The notes below the pieces were generated by a model, which worked only from the letters and a program-made list of their open reading frames with translations, was not told where the DNA came from and made no database searches. From positions 19,149 to 83,148 of the forward strand of contig PXUB01000017.1 in the NCBI GenBank assembly GCA_003009755.1: a DNA stretch of 64,000 nt, written 5' to 3'. A program made the position numbers and the translations under genes. The number at the start of each line of letters is the position of its first letter. Positions within the stretch are counted from its first letter, which is position 1. Origin of the DNA: Thermoplasmatales archaeon SW_10_69_26. Its GTDB lineage: Archaea; Thermoplasmatota; SW-10-69-26. Positions 34,052 through 42,585 of this stretch are shown piece after piece.

Positions 34052-34735
34052 GTGGAGATGAGAACGACACCGAACACGGAACGGACGGGTCGGGTGGCCG
34101 AGCCCACACGGGGCTGGGGCCCGACCCACAGCGGGTCGGACCTCGACCAGGGCCAAGAGCTGGCCATCGCCGTCGACGTCGACGGCGTCCTCTTCGACCA
34201 CATCCCCTACGTGCTGCGCGGCTTCCGCGATGCCCACGGCATCGATTTGGCCGACGAGGGGCTGCGGTACTGGGACTTCTTCCAGTACCAGGCCGTCCGC
34301 GAGGCCGGCCTCACCGAGGAGTGCGTGCGCAGCGTGCTCGACCGCATCGAGACCGACCCCGCGCTCCACGAACGAGGTCCCCGCGACCCGTTCGCGGCCC
34401 GCGTCATGGACGCCTGGAAACAGGCCGGCCACCGGGTCGACGTCGTCACCGCCCGCGGCGAGATCTCCCGCGAGGTGACCCGCCGATTCCTGCGCACGAA
34501 CGAGATCCCCTACGACGAGCTCGTCATGGAAGCCGAGACGAAGACCGGCTGGGACCTGCTCGTCGACGACGCGGCCCACAACGTGCTCGCGGCGGCCGAC
34601 GACGGCTCCACCGCGCTGCTCATGGATCAGCCCTACAACCGCGACGTCGACGCCCAGGGCAACCCCCACCGCGTCCACGACTGGGTCGAGGTCGCCCGCC
34701 TGCTCGAACCGGCGGCGCCCAGCCCGACGCCATGA
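34052..34735 (+). CDS. HAD-superfamily hydrolase, 5'-nucleotidase-like
   Basis: 227 residues as read; the first 35 are probably not structured, and GTG 34097 could be the start. HAD motif I is AVDVDGVLFDHIPY with Asp42 and Asp44; motif II is VDVVTARGE (Thr); motif III/IV is TGWDLLVDDAAHNVLAA. The helical cap between I and II (RYWDFFQYQAV) resembles that of deoxyribonucleotidases and the NT5C group. It removes phosphate from a small molecule, perhaps a nucleotide. Its stop overlaps the ATG of the SemiSWEET gene (ATGA). Confidence 0.8.
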   Translation: MEMRTTPNTERTGRVAEPTRGWGPTHSGSDLDQGQELAIAVDVDGVLFDHIPYVLRGFRDAHGIDLADEGLRYWDFFQYQAVREAGLTEECVRSVLDRIETDPALHERGPRDPFAARVMDAWKQAGHRVDVVTARGEISREVTRRFLRTNEIPYDELVMEAETKTGWDLLVDDAAHNVLAAADDGSTALLMDQPYNRDVDAQGNPHRVHDWVEVARLLEPAAPSPTP

Positions 34736-35025
34736 GCCTCGTCGCCGCAACCGGCGCCTGCCTGCTGGCCGCCGCCACGCTGCCCCAGGCCGTGCGCCTG
34801 CTGCGTACCCGCGAGGCCGAGGACTTCAGCTGGGCGTTCAGCACGCTGAACTTCGCCGGCCTGGCCCTGCTCGCGGTCCGCAGCTTCGTGATCGGGGAGT
34901 GGGCCTTCCTCGCCGTGAACACGGTCACGACTCTCTTCTGGGGCCTGGTCCTCCTCGTCAAGCTGGACACGCCGTTCCCCAGCAGGCCGGACGCCCCGTT
35001 GAGGCCGACTCCCCGATCCCGTTGA
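34732..35025 (+). CDS. SemiSWEET sugar transporter (PQ-loop)
   Basis: 97 residues with three helices, the length of a single SemiSWEET subunit that works as a dimer. The PQ motif is in TLPQAVRLLRTREAEDFSW, followed by AFSTLNFAGLALLAVRSFVI and a third helix AFLAVNTVTTLFWGLVLLV; Asn and Trp residues are in the right places for the substrate pocket. It transports a small sugar passively. Translation is coupled to the HAD gene by a 4-nt overlap. The C-terminal 18 residues are Pro/Arg-rich. Confidence 0.85.
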   Translation: MSLVAATGACLLAAATLPQAVRLLRTREAEDFSWAFSTLNFAGLALLAVRSFVIGEWAFLAVNTVTTLFWGLVLLVKLDTPFPSRPDAPLRPTPRSR

Positions 35026-35039
35026 CCGTCCCGGTCTCG

Positions 35040-35400
35040 AACACCGCCGGCCGCCCCCGGGTTGCCCTGCTCGCGCACCGCCTCCACGACGCGGTCGGCG
35101 TCGTAGCGAACCCGGTGGATCCGCGTCCCCAGCTCCTCCCCCAACGTCAGCTCCACGTGAATGGGCCGCGTGTCCCCGTCGTCGGGCAACCCCGTCGTCC
35201 CCGCGTTCACCACGTGGACGCCATCGATCTCGCGGTGGAAGGGCAGGTGGGTGTGCCCGCACGAGCACGTCCGGCTGGACGCCGTCGAGCTTGCGCTCAG
35301 CGGCCGATCGAGCCGTTCAGCGTGCGCGAACGCCGGCTGGCGTCCGCGGAGCTGGCCACGTGACGCGTTCCCGACACAGACGACGGACAGGCCCGAGGGC
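35040..35400 (-). pseudogene. Remnant of a metallophosphoesterase (YfcE/MJ0936 type)
   Basis: On the minus strand a frame encodes CGHTHLPFHREIDGVHVVNA then GTTGLPDDGDTRPIHVEL, the C-terminal metal-binding half of a calcineurin-like phosphodiesterase. The preceding piece, ERKLDGVQPDVLV, is in another frame, so at least one frameshift lies at about 35265-35275. The N-terminal half with its GDxxD and GNHD motifs is absent (the biotin ligase gene begins there), and the C-terminal frame runs on without a stop into antisense of the SemiSWEET gene. This is a broken gene, or possibly a sequencing error plus truncation. Confidence 0.7.
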
Positions 35401-35462
35401 TCCCCGCCGGCCACGAGCCGGGCGAACCGGCCCGGTGCCCACCCGGTTCGGGGCGGTCGGCG

Positions 35463-36260
35463 TCACGTCCGGCCGCGATCGCCGCCTTCCCCGACGATGC
35501 GGACGAACTTGGCGAGGCTCGGATCCTCGACGCGGTGGCGGTCGCCCTCGCGGTCGAGCAGCAACGCGCCGTCGCTGTCGATGCCGACGGCCTCGCCCTC
35601 GTACACCATGTGGCCCGCATCGATGCGGACCTCGGCGCCCTTCTGCGTCCACGAGGCCTCGAACGAGCGCACGAGCTCGGCCGGCTCGTGCACCAACCGA
35701 CGGGCCCGGGCGAGGCTCTCGGCGACCGTGTCGCCCAGCTCCTCCAGGCCGATCTGCTCGTTCGCGATCGCGTGCAGCGCCACCGCCTCGTCGCGCACGT
35801 CCTCGGGCAGCTCGGCGATCGGGTTGTTGACGTTGATGCCGATCCCGATGGCCGCTTGCTCGACGTCGTGGCCGTCGACCTGACCCTCGACGAGCACGCC
35901 GCCGAGCTTGTCGCCGTCGACGACGAGATCGTTGGGCCACTTGAGGCCGGGCTCGATCCCGGTGTGCCGGCGGATGCCCTCGCGGACGCCCAAGGCGCCC
36001 GCCAGCGTCAACCGCGCCGCCGAGCAGGCGTCCAGCTGGGGCTCCCACAGCGTCGACAGCCACAGCCCGCCGCGCGGGGCGTGCCAGCTCCCCGTGCCGC
36101 CGCGGGAGCCGGTCTGCTCGCGGGCGACGACGATGGTGTGCTCCTCGGCCCCCTTGCCGCCGAGCCGCATGACGACATCGTTGGTCGAGGCCAACTTGTC
36201 GAACCGGAGGGTCTCGGGGATCGAGCTGGGCCCGTCGGGGTCCACGAGCCGGTATCCCAT
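35463..36260 (-). CDS. birA: Biotin-protein ligase (BirA catalytic domain)
   Basis: 265 residues from ATG 36260. It lacks the N-terminal HTH of bacterial bifunctional BirA, so it is a group I ligase. Biotin/AMP loop EQTGSRGGTGSWHAPRGG, then LKWPNDLVVDGDKLGGVLVE with the catalytic lysines, and AIGIGINVNNPIAELPED. The C-terminal SH3-like domain is at about 215-265 (VYEGEAVGIDSDGALLLDRE). It attaches biotin to a carboxylase carrier protein. The acceptor is not in the window. It shares a 150-bp divergent gap with the Mre11/SbcD gene. Confidence 0.94.
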   Translation of the reverse strand: MGYRLVDPDGPSSIPETLRFDKLASTNDVVMRLGGKGAEEHTIVVAREQTGSRGGTGSWHAPRGGLWLSTLWEPQLDACSAARLTLAGALGVREGIRRHTGIEPGLKWPNDLVVDGDKLGGVLVEGQVDGHDVEQAAIGIGINVNNPIAELPEDVRDEAVALHAIANEQIGLEELGDTVAESLARARRLVHEPAELVRSFEASWTQKGAEVRIDAGHMVYEGEAVGIDSDGALLLDREGDRHRVEDPSLAKFVRIVGEGGDRGRT

Positions 36261-36410
36261 CCCGGGCTCTTGAGCGTTGCTGATTCCCGCTGTCGGGGTC
36301 GGCCCCAGCGGCCGGTCCGAGGACGATCGGTCCCCCGTCGAACCGTGCGGGGGTAGCCTCTTGACCGAGCAAGGATTCAGGGGAGGCCACGGGGTCTTCG
36401 GGGTATCCTC

Positions 36411-37622
36411 ATGCGGATCCTGCACACCGCCGACTGGCACCTCGGGCGTCGCCTGAACCGCGCCAGCCGCCTCGCCGAGCAGCGCGAGCTCTTGCACGAT
36501 CTCGTCGAGCACACCGACCGCCTGGACCCGGACGCGGTGGTCGTGGCCGGCGACGTGTACGACGTGTTCACGCCCGGCGCCGACGCCGAACGCCTGTACT
36601 ACCGCACCGTGCAGCGCCTGGCCGACGACGGCACCCGCCCGGTCCTGGTCGTCGCCGGCAACCACGACAGCCCGGCCCGGCTCACGGCGCCGCGCGCCCT
36701 GCTCGAGGACCACGGCGTGTTCGTGTACGGCGACCCGCACGACCCCGACGACGTCCCGCAGGCCCGCGACCACGAGGGCTTCACGATCCACGACGCCGGC
36801 CCCGGCTGGTTGGACGTCGAGACCGACGGCGGCCGCGGGACCTTCCACCTGCTCAGCTTCCCCTCCCGGTCCCGTCTGCCCTCCGACGTCGACGAGGAGG
36901 ACGCCTCGGCGACCGAGATCGTCGACACCCTCGGCGATCGCGTCCCCACCGGCCCGGGCGCCCGCTACCTCGTCGGCCACCTCTACGTCGGCGAGGGCCA
37001 CGACGTCGCGGAGGACACCGACGACTACGTCGGCGGCGCCTACGCCGTCCATCCCGACGCCCTGGAGACCTACGACGCCGCCTTCCTCGGTCACCTGCAC
37101 CGGCCCTTCGGCTCCGGCAACTGGCGCTACGCCGGCGCCCCGATGGCCTTCGACTTCGACGACCCGGCCACGGAGCGCGGCGCCTGGCTGTACGAGGACG
37201 GGGTCGGCGAGACGGTGCCCTTGGCCGGCGACCGCGGACTGACCGAGCACCGCCTGGCCAGCTTCGATCAGGCGCTGGCGCTCGCCGAGGACGACGAGGA
37301 CGGCTGGGTCCGGCTCGTCTTCGAACGCGGCACCGTGATCGAACGCAACCAGCGCAAGCGCCTGCGCGAGGCCTTCGGCGACCGGCTCGTCAACATCCGG
37401 TTCAGTGAACCCGACGACGACGCGCTCGCCACCTCGGCCACCGTCGAGCTCGGCGACCTCGATCCCGAGCAAGCCTTCCGCGACTACGTCGAGGACCGGG
37501 AGGGCAAAGGGCCCGACGACGAGCTCGTCGACATGTTCCTCGAGGTGCTCGACGGGCCCCAGACGCCCGACGACGAGCCCGAGGCCGAGACGGGGCAAGC
37601 CACGCTGGAGGTCGACGGATGA
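36411..37622 (+). CDS. DNA double-strand-break nuclease SbcD/Mre11
   Basis: 403 residues. Metallophosphoesterase motifs in order: TADWHLGR (Asp8, His10), VVVAGDVYD, VVAGNHDSPARL, LVGHLYV and FLGHLHRP. The overall plan, with a capping domain to about 330 and a C-terminal part that binds the ATPase (AFRDYVEDREGKGPDDEL), is closer to bacterial SbcD than to archaeal Mre11, whose motif I usually reads differently. It trims DNA ends and hairpins with its ATPase partner. The gene overlaps sbcC by 4 nt. The last 25 residues are acidic. Confidence 0.94.
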   Translation: MRILHTADWHLGRRLNRASRLAEQRELLHDLVEHTDRLDPDAVVVAGDVYDVFTPGADAERLYYRTVQRLADDGTRPVLVVAGNHDSPARLTAPRALLEDHGVFVYGDPHDPDDVPQARDHEGFTIHDAGPGWLDVETDGGRGTFHLLSFPSRSRLPSDVDEEDASATEIVDTLGDRVPTGPGARYLVGHLYVGEGHDVAEDTDDYVGGAYAVHPDALETYDAAFLGHLHRPFGSGNWRYAGAPMAFDFDDPATERGAWLYEDGVGETVPLAGDRGLTEHRLASFDQALALAEDDEDGWVRLVFERGTVIERNQRKRLREAFGDRLVNIRFSEPDDDALATSATVELGDLDPEQAFRDYVEDREGKGPDDELVDMFLEVLDGPQTPDDEPEAETGQATLEVDG

Positions 37623-40528
37623 TCCCGATCGAGCTCGAGATCGGCGGCCTGCACAGCTACCGTGACACGGTCACGGTCGACTTCGACGAGGCCGTCGAGG
37701 ACGGCCTCTTCGGCATCTTCGGCCCGACCGGATCCGGCAAGTCCACGCTGCTCGACGCGATGACGCTGGCGCTGTACGACCGCGTCGACCGGCTCGGCGG
37801 CCGCGAGAAGACGCCGATGATGAACGTCGACGCCGACGAGCTCACCGTCACCTACACCTTCGAGCTCGGCGGCACCACCTACCAGGCCCACCGCCGCTGG
37901 GTCCGCTCGGGCGACGGTGCCCAGCAACGCGACGCCGAGCTGCGCAACCTCGACCGCCAGGAGACGATCGCCAGCCAAGCCCGCGAGATGACGGCCGCCG
38001 TCGAACAGCGCCTCGGCATGGACTTCGAGCAGTTCACCCGCGCCGTGTTCCTCCCCCAGGGCAAGTTCGCCCGCTTCCTCGACGACAACCCCAAGAAACG
38101 CCTCGAACTGCTGGAGGAGATCTTCGGCCTCGACCGCTACGGCGACCAGCTCCGCCAGCGCGCCCGCGACAAGCGCGAACAGCTCCAACAGGAGCACGAC
38201 CGCATCCAAGGCAGCCTCGAGGGCGAGATGAGCGAGGTCACCGAGGACGCCGTCGAGACCCTCGCCCAGCGGACCGGCGAGGCCAAGCAGACGATCGAGG
38301 ACCTGACCGAGCGCGAACGCGCCCTCGCCGAGGACGCCCAGCGGGCCCGCAAGCTGCTCGACACGCTCGAGGATCTCGAGCAGGCCCGAGACCAACGGGC
38401 CCAGCTAGCCGAGCGCGCCGACGACATCGAGACCAAGCGCAAGCGCCTGGCCCGCGCCGAGGACGCCCACGACCCCTACCGCACCCTGCAGGACCTCGAG
38501 GACGCCCGCGACAAGCTCGCCGGGACCCGGTCCCAGCTCGAGGCGCTCGAGGCCGACCGCGAGGACGCCCAGACCCAGCTCGAGGAAGCCTGCCAGGCGC
38601 GCGAGGATGGCAGCGACGAGCTCGACACCCGCGAAGCCGAGCTCGACGAGGCCCGCACCCGTCTGGAGGCCCTGGCCACCGACGCCGACCGCCTCGACGA
38701 CCTGCGCGAGGACCGACGCCGAGCCCAGCGGACCCTCGACGAGCTCGACGAGGCGACCCCACCGCCCGAGAGCCTCGACGAGGACGACCTCCAAGCCGCC
38801 CTCGACACGATCCAGGCCGGCCAACGCGCCGGGGACCGCCGCGCACGCCACGAACGCGACCGTCGGGACGCGCTGGAGGCCCGCGGCGAGGCCCGCTGCG
38901 AGCTGGCCGAGATCGACGAGACCACCGACGAGCTGGCCGCCGAAGCCGACGAGGTCGCCGAGGAGCTCGCCGAGGCCGAACAGACGCTCGAGGACGCCCG
39001 CGTGCAGGACCGCGCGGCCGTGCTCGGCGCCCACCTCGCCGAGGACCAGCCCTGCCCGGTGTGCGGCTGTGAGGAACACCCCGACCCCGTCGAGGAGCCC
39101 GAGACCCCGATCGCCGACCTCGAGGACCGGTGCCAGCAGCTCACCGATCGAAGCGAGGAGATCGACCGCGAGCGCACGCGCCTCACCGAACGCCGCCAGC
39201 AGGCCGCCGACCGGCTCGCCCAGGCCCGCGAGGACGCCCGCCAGGCCCGCCAAGCCCTCGCCCAGGCCCGCGAGCAGGTCGACGACCAGCGCCAGCGGCT
39301 CCCCGAGGCCCTCGCCGAGGAACCCTGGAAGCGAGCCCGCGAGACCGTGAAGGCCTGGCGCAGCGGCCTCGAGGCCCAGGCCGCCGAGGCGACCATCGAG
39401 GAGATCGGCGAGAGCCTCGAGACGGCCCGCGCGCGCTTCGCCCTCGTCCGGGACGTGCTCGACCTCGACGCCCGCGAGCCCACCGAGGACAACCTCGAGG
39501 TAGCCCGCGAGGAGCTCGAGCAGGCCGTCGCGAGCCTGGAGGAGGGCCGCGAGCAGCTCGACGCCCAGGTCGAGGAGGCCGAGGACGCCGTCGACGAGAT
39601 CGAGGACGAGCTCGGCCAGGTGCGCGGCCGATGCTCGACGCTCGCCGAGCAGACCCAGACCCTCGAAGAACGGCTCGCCGAGCAGCTCGCCGACACCCCC
39701 TTCGAGGACGCCGACGAGCTGGCGGGGGCCCACAAACCCGCCGCCGTCCGCCACCGCCTGGAGGACGAGATCGAGAGCTTCGAGGAGAAGCGCCGCCAGG
39801 TCCAGGCGACGATCGACCAGCTCGAGGACCGAGCCGACGGCACCGACCTCGACGCCGAGGACGCCGACGACCTCATCGACGAGCACGAGCAGGTCGAAGC
39901 CCAGCTCGGCCAGGCGCGCGAACACCACGGCAAGCTCAGCGAGCGCCTGGAGACCCAGCGCAAGCGCCTCGAGCGCAAGCGCGAGCTGACCGAGCAGCTC
40001 GACGCCACCGAGGAGAAGCTGACCCGCGCCCAGAGGCTCACCCACCTGCTCGGCGCCCGACGCTTCATCGAGTACCTCGCCCGCAGCCGGTTCGACACCG
40101 TGCTCGAGCAAGCCTCCCAGCGGCTGGCGCAGATCTCCGGCGGCCAGTACCGGCTCGAGGGTACGCCCAGCGACATCCACGTCGTCGACCTCATGGCCGG
40201 CGGCGAGGACCGCGATCTGCGCACCCTCTCCGGCGGCGAGACGTTCATGGTCTCCCTGTCGCTGGCGTTGGCCCTCTCCGACGCCATCCAGCACCAGCGC
40301 GGCGGCGGCTACCCGCCGATCGAGTTCTTCTTCCTCGACGAGGGGTTCGGCTCCCTGGACGGCGACCGGCTCGACCAGGTGATGCGGATGCTGCACGAAC
40401 TCGTCGACCAGGACGTGCGCGTGGGCCTGATCACGCACGTCGAGGAAGCCCAACGCTACGTGCCCCGCAAGGTGCTCGTCGAGGAAGCCACCGAGGAGCA
40501 CGGCAGCTCGGTCACGGTGACGACGTGA
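37619..40528 (+). CDS. SbcC/Rad50-type SMC-like ATPase
   Basis: 969 residues. N-terminal ATPase half with Walker A FGPTGSGKST (34-43) and the SbcC-like FTRAVFLPQGKFARFLDDN; two long coiled-coil arms rich in Glu, Arg, Leu and Gln; a zinc hook PCPVCGCEE with Cys479 and Cys482 at the midpoint; and a C-terminal half with signature LSGGETF (870-876), Walker B FFFLDEGFGSLDG (Asp907, Glu908) and the H-loop LITHVEEA. The FFFLDEGFGSLD form and the QGKFARFL block are typical of bacterial SbcC. It forms the SbcCD/MR complex. The next gene starts 4 nt after its stop. Confidence 0.95.
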   Translation: MIPIELEIGGLHSYRDTVTVDFDEAVEDGLFGIFGPTGSGKSTLLDAMTLALYDRVDRLGGREKTPMMNVDADELTVTYTFELGGTTYQAHRRWVRSGDGAQQRDAELRNLDRQETIASQAREMTAAVEQRLGMDFEQFTRAVFLPQGKFARFLDDNPKKRLELLEEIFGLDRYGDQLRQRARDKREQLQQEHDRIQGSLEGEMSEVTEDAVETLAQRTGEAKQTIEDLTERERALAEDAQRARKLLDTLEDLEQARDQRAQLAERADDIETKRKRLARAEDAHDPYRTLQDLEDARDKLAGTRSQLEALEADREDAQTQLEEACQAREDGSDELDTREAELDEARTRLEALATDADRLDDLREDRRRAQRTLDELDEATPPPESLDEDDLQAALDTIQAGQRAGDRRARHERDRRDALEARGEARCELAEIDETTDELAAEADEVAEELAEAEQTLEDARVQDRAAVLGAHLAEDQPCPVCGCEEHPDPVEEPETPIADLEDRCQQLTDRSEEIDRERTRLTERRQQAADRLAQAREDARQARQALAQAREQVDDQRQRLPEALAEEPWKRARETVKAWRSGLEAQAAEATIEEIGESLETARARFALVRDVLDLDAREPTEDNLEVAREELEQAVASLEEGREQLDAQVEEAEDAVDEIEDELGQVRGRCSTLAEQTQTLEERLAEQLADTPFEDADELAGAHKPAAVRHRLEDEIESFEEKRRQVQATIDQLEDRADGTDLDAEDADDLIDEHEQVEAQLGQAREHHGKLSERLETQRKRLERKRELTEQLDATEEKLTRAQRLTHLLGARRFIEYLARSRFDTVLEQASQRLAQISGGQYRLEGTPSDIHVVDLMAGGEDRDLRTLSGGETFMVSLSLALALSDAIQHQRGGGYPPIEFFFLDEGFGSLDGDRLDQVMRMLHELVDQDVRVGLITHVEEAQRYVPRKVLVEEATEEHGSSVTVTT

Positions 40529-40532
40529 GGAG

Positions 40533-40958
40533 GTGATCGAGCTGGCCCTGACCGTCCCCGAAGAGCTCGCCTGGATCGCGGCCGGCCTGGTGGCGCTGGG
40601 CTGGCTGGGCCTGTACCTCGCCTGGCGCAGCCGACGCGAGATCAAGGCCCAGCTGCGCGAGGCGCGCTCGGCCAAGCGCTCGCAGTCGGTCCGCTACGGC
40701 CAGATGAGCGAGGAGTTCGCGCCCTGGATGGCCGAGTGGCCCTTCGACCCGGAGGGCTTCCGCTCGCTGGGCGGTCCGATCGACGGCGTGCAGTTCACCG
40801 ACGAGGCCGTCTACCTGGTCGAGATCAAGGCCGCCGACAGCCGCCTGTCCGCCGACCAGCGCGAGGTGCGCGAGCTCGTGCGCGAGGGTCGCGTCGGCTG
40901 GCTCACCTTCCGCGTCGGCGACGAGCACCCCGTCGCCTACGAGGAGCCGTGGCGCTGA
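40533..40958 (+). CDS. Membrane-anchored Holliday-junction-resolvase-like endonuclease (COG4741 type)
   Basis: 141 residues from GTG 40533; a GAGGAGG ribosome binding site overlaps it. One hydrophobic helix (10-29) is followed by a basic stretch (SRREIKAQLREARSAKRS), then the nuclease-like domain with RSLGGPIDGVQF, AVYLVEIKAADSRLSADQRE (acidic residues and the E-I-K that fit a PD-(D/E)XK core) and VGWLTFRVGDE. This is the small family of predicted endonucleases related to archaeal Holliday junction resolvases. It is the third gene of the SbcD-SbcC operon, which suggests a shared role in DNA ends or junctions near the membrane. Confidence 0.83.
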   Translation: MIELALTVPEELAWIAAGLVALGWLGLYLAWRSRREIKAQLREARSAKRSQSVRYGQMSEEFAPWMAEWPFDPEGFRSLGGPIDGVQFTDEAVYLVEIKAADSRLSADQREVRELVREGRVGWLTFRVGDEHPVAYEEPWR

Positions 40959-41088
40959 GGGTGGGAGCCCGAGCCTTGCCGGAGCTCTCCGGGCCACCTC
41001 ACTTGGGAACGAGCGGACCTGCTCAGCCGCGGTCCCCCGAAAGGACGGTGGCAACATCCCCGAACCCATACAGTCGACAGAACCCCGG

Positions 41089-42585
41089 ATGTCCGAGGTG
41101 GCGACCCCCGCGGGCGTCGAAGCCGCGGACCGGAGCCTCCTCGTCGTCTCGAACCGACAACCGTACCGCCACGGCCACGGCGACGACGATCTCGACGTCG
41201 ATCGCCCCGCCGGCGGCCTCACCGCGGGCCTGGACCCCGTCATGCAGGAGCTGGGCGGCACGTGGATCGCCTGGGGAGACGGCGACGCCGACGCCGACGT
41301 CGTGGACGAGGACGGCCGCATCGAGGTCCCGCCCGAGGACCCCAGCTACACGCTGAAACGCGTCTGGCTGAGCGAGGACCAGGTGGACGGCTACTACTAC
41401 GGGTTCAGCAACCAGGTGCTGTGGCCGGTCTGCCACTCGGCCCTGACCGAGGTCCGCTGCGAGCCCGCGTACTGGACCAGCTACCAGGAAGCCAACCAGC
41501 AGTTCGCGGCCGCCGTCCTCGACCAAGCTGCCGAGGGCGACACGATCTGGGTCCAGGACTACCACCTGGCGCTCGTCCCCGCCCTGATCGCCGACCGCCT
41601 GTCGCCCACGACCGAGTTGTTCCACTTCTGGCACATCCCCTGGCCCTCCTGGGACACCTTCCGCGCCTGCCCCTACGGGCCCGCGCTGCTGCGAGGCCTG
41701 CTCGGCAACGACGTGATCGGGTTCCACACCCAACGCTACTGCCGCAACTTCCTCGAGTGCGTCGAGACCGCGTTGTCGGACGCCTCCGTCGACCGGCGCT
41801 CGGACCAGATCCGCTACCGCGGCCGCCTCACCCGTGTCAAGGCGATGCCGATGGGCGCCCCCGTCGACCGCGTCGTCGAGCAGGCCAACTCGCAGACGGG
41901 CCGCACCTTCGGGCGATCGTTCCGCGAAACGCATGGCATCGACGCCGACACCCAGCTCGTGCTCGGCGTCGACCGCCTGGACTACATGAAAGGCATCCCG
42001 CAGCGCATCCGGGCGCTCGAGCGCGTGTGGGAGACCCGCCCCGAGCGCCGCGGCGAGGTCACCTACGTCCAGAAGGGAAGCGAAAGCCGCTCCCGCATCC
42101 CCGCCTACCGGCGCCTGCAGGCCGAGGTCGAACGCCGGGTCGAGGCCGTCAACGAACGCTTCGGCACCGACGACTGGACACCGATCGAGTACACGACACG
42201 CATGCTGTCCCAGGAGGAGCTGTACGGCCTCTACCGCGAGGCCGACGTCGGGCTCGTGACCTCCCTGCGCGACGGCATGAACCTCACCGCCCAGGAGTTC
42301 GCCGCCGCCCAGACCGACGCCGACGGCGTGCTGGTGCTCAGCGACCAGGCCGGCGTGCACGCCATCCTGGGCGACCAGGCGCTGACGATCAACCCCAACG
42401 AGATCGAGGACGTCGCCGCCACGATCGTCCAGGCCCTCGACATGGGGCCCGAGGAGCGCCACGAGCGCATGCAGCGCATCCGCGAGCGTCTGGCCTCGCG
42501 CGACCTCACGTCCTGGATGGAGCGCTGCCTGCAAGCCGACCGCCCCCGCCCGGCCCAGAGGAGAGAGATCCGTGACGACGCCTAG
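41089..42585 (+). CDS. otsA: Trehalose-6-phosphate synthase
   Basis: 498 residues, GT20 fold. Seen: LLVVSNRQPYRH and RPAGGLTAGLDPVM at the N-terminus (the usual SNR...GGL motif), VQDYHLALVPALI, FFHIPFP-like FHFWHIPWPSWDTF, IGFHTQRYCRNF, VLGVDRLDYMKGIPQRIRAL, and LVTSLRDGMNLTAQEF at the UDP-glucose site. It joins UDP- or GDP/ADP-glucose to glucose 6-phosphate. It is followed, with a 14-nt overlap, by the phosphatase gene; together they make trehalose, a compatible solute, in line with an acidic, salt-adapted proteome. Confidence 0.96.
   Translation: MSEVATPAGVEAADRSLLVVSNRQPYRHGHGDDDLDVDRPAGGLTAGLDPVMQELGGTWIAWGDGDADADVVDEDGRIEVPPEDPSYTLKRVWLSEDQVDGYYYGFSNQVLWPVCHSALTEVRCEPAYWTSYQEANQQFAAAVLDQAAEGDTIWVQDYHLALVPALIADRLSPTTELFHFWHIPWPSWDTFRACPYGPALLRGLLGNDVIGFHTQRYCRNFLECVETALSDASVDRRSDQIRYRGRLTRVKAMPMGAPVDRVVEQANSQTGRTFGRSFRETHGIDADTQLVLGVDRLDYMKGIPQRIRALERVWETRPERRGEVTYVQKGSESRSRIPAYRRLQAEVERRVEAVNERFGTDDWTPIEYTTRMLSQEELYGLYREADVGLVTSLRDGMNLTAQEFAAAQTDADGVLVLSDQAGVHAILGDQALTINPNEIEDVAATIVQALDMGPEERHERMQRIRERLASRDLTSWMERCLQADRPRPAQRREIRDDA

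Noticed and set aside
35463-37598. Open frame joining the biotin ligase to antisense of the SbcD gene
   Set aside because: Only the part from ATG 36260 has ligase motifs; the upstream 446 residues are a mirror of SbcD codons.
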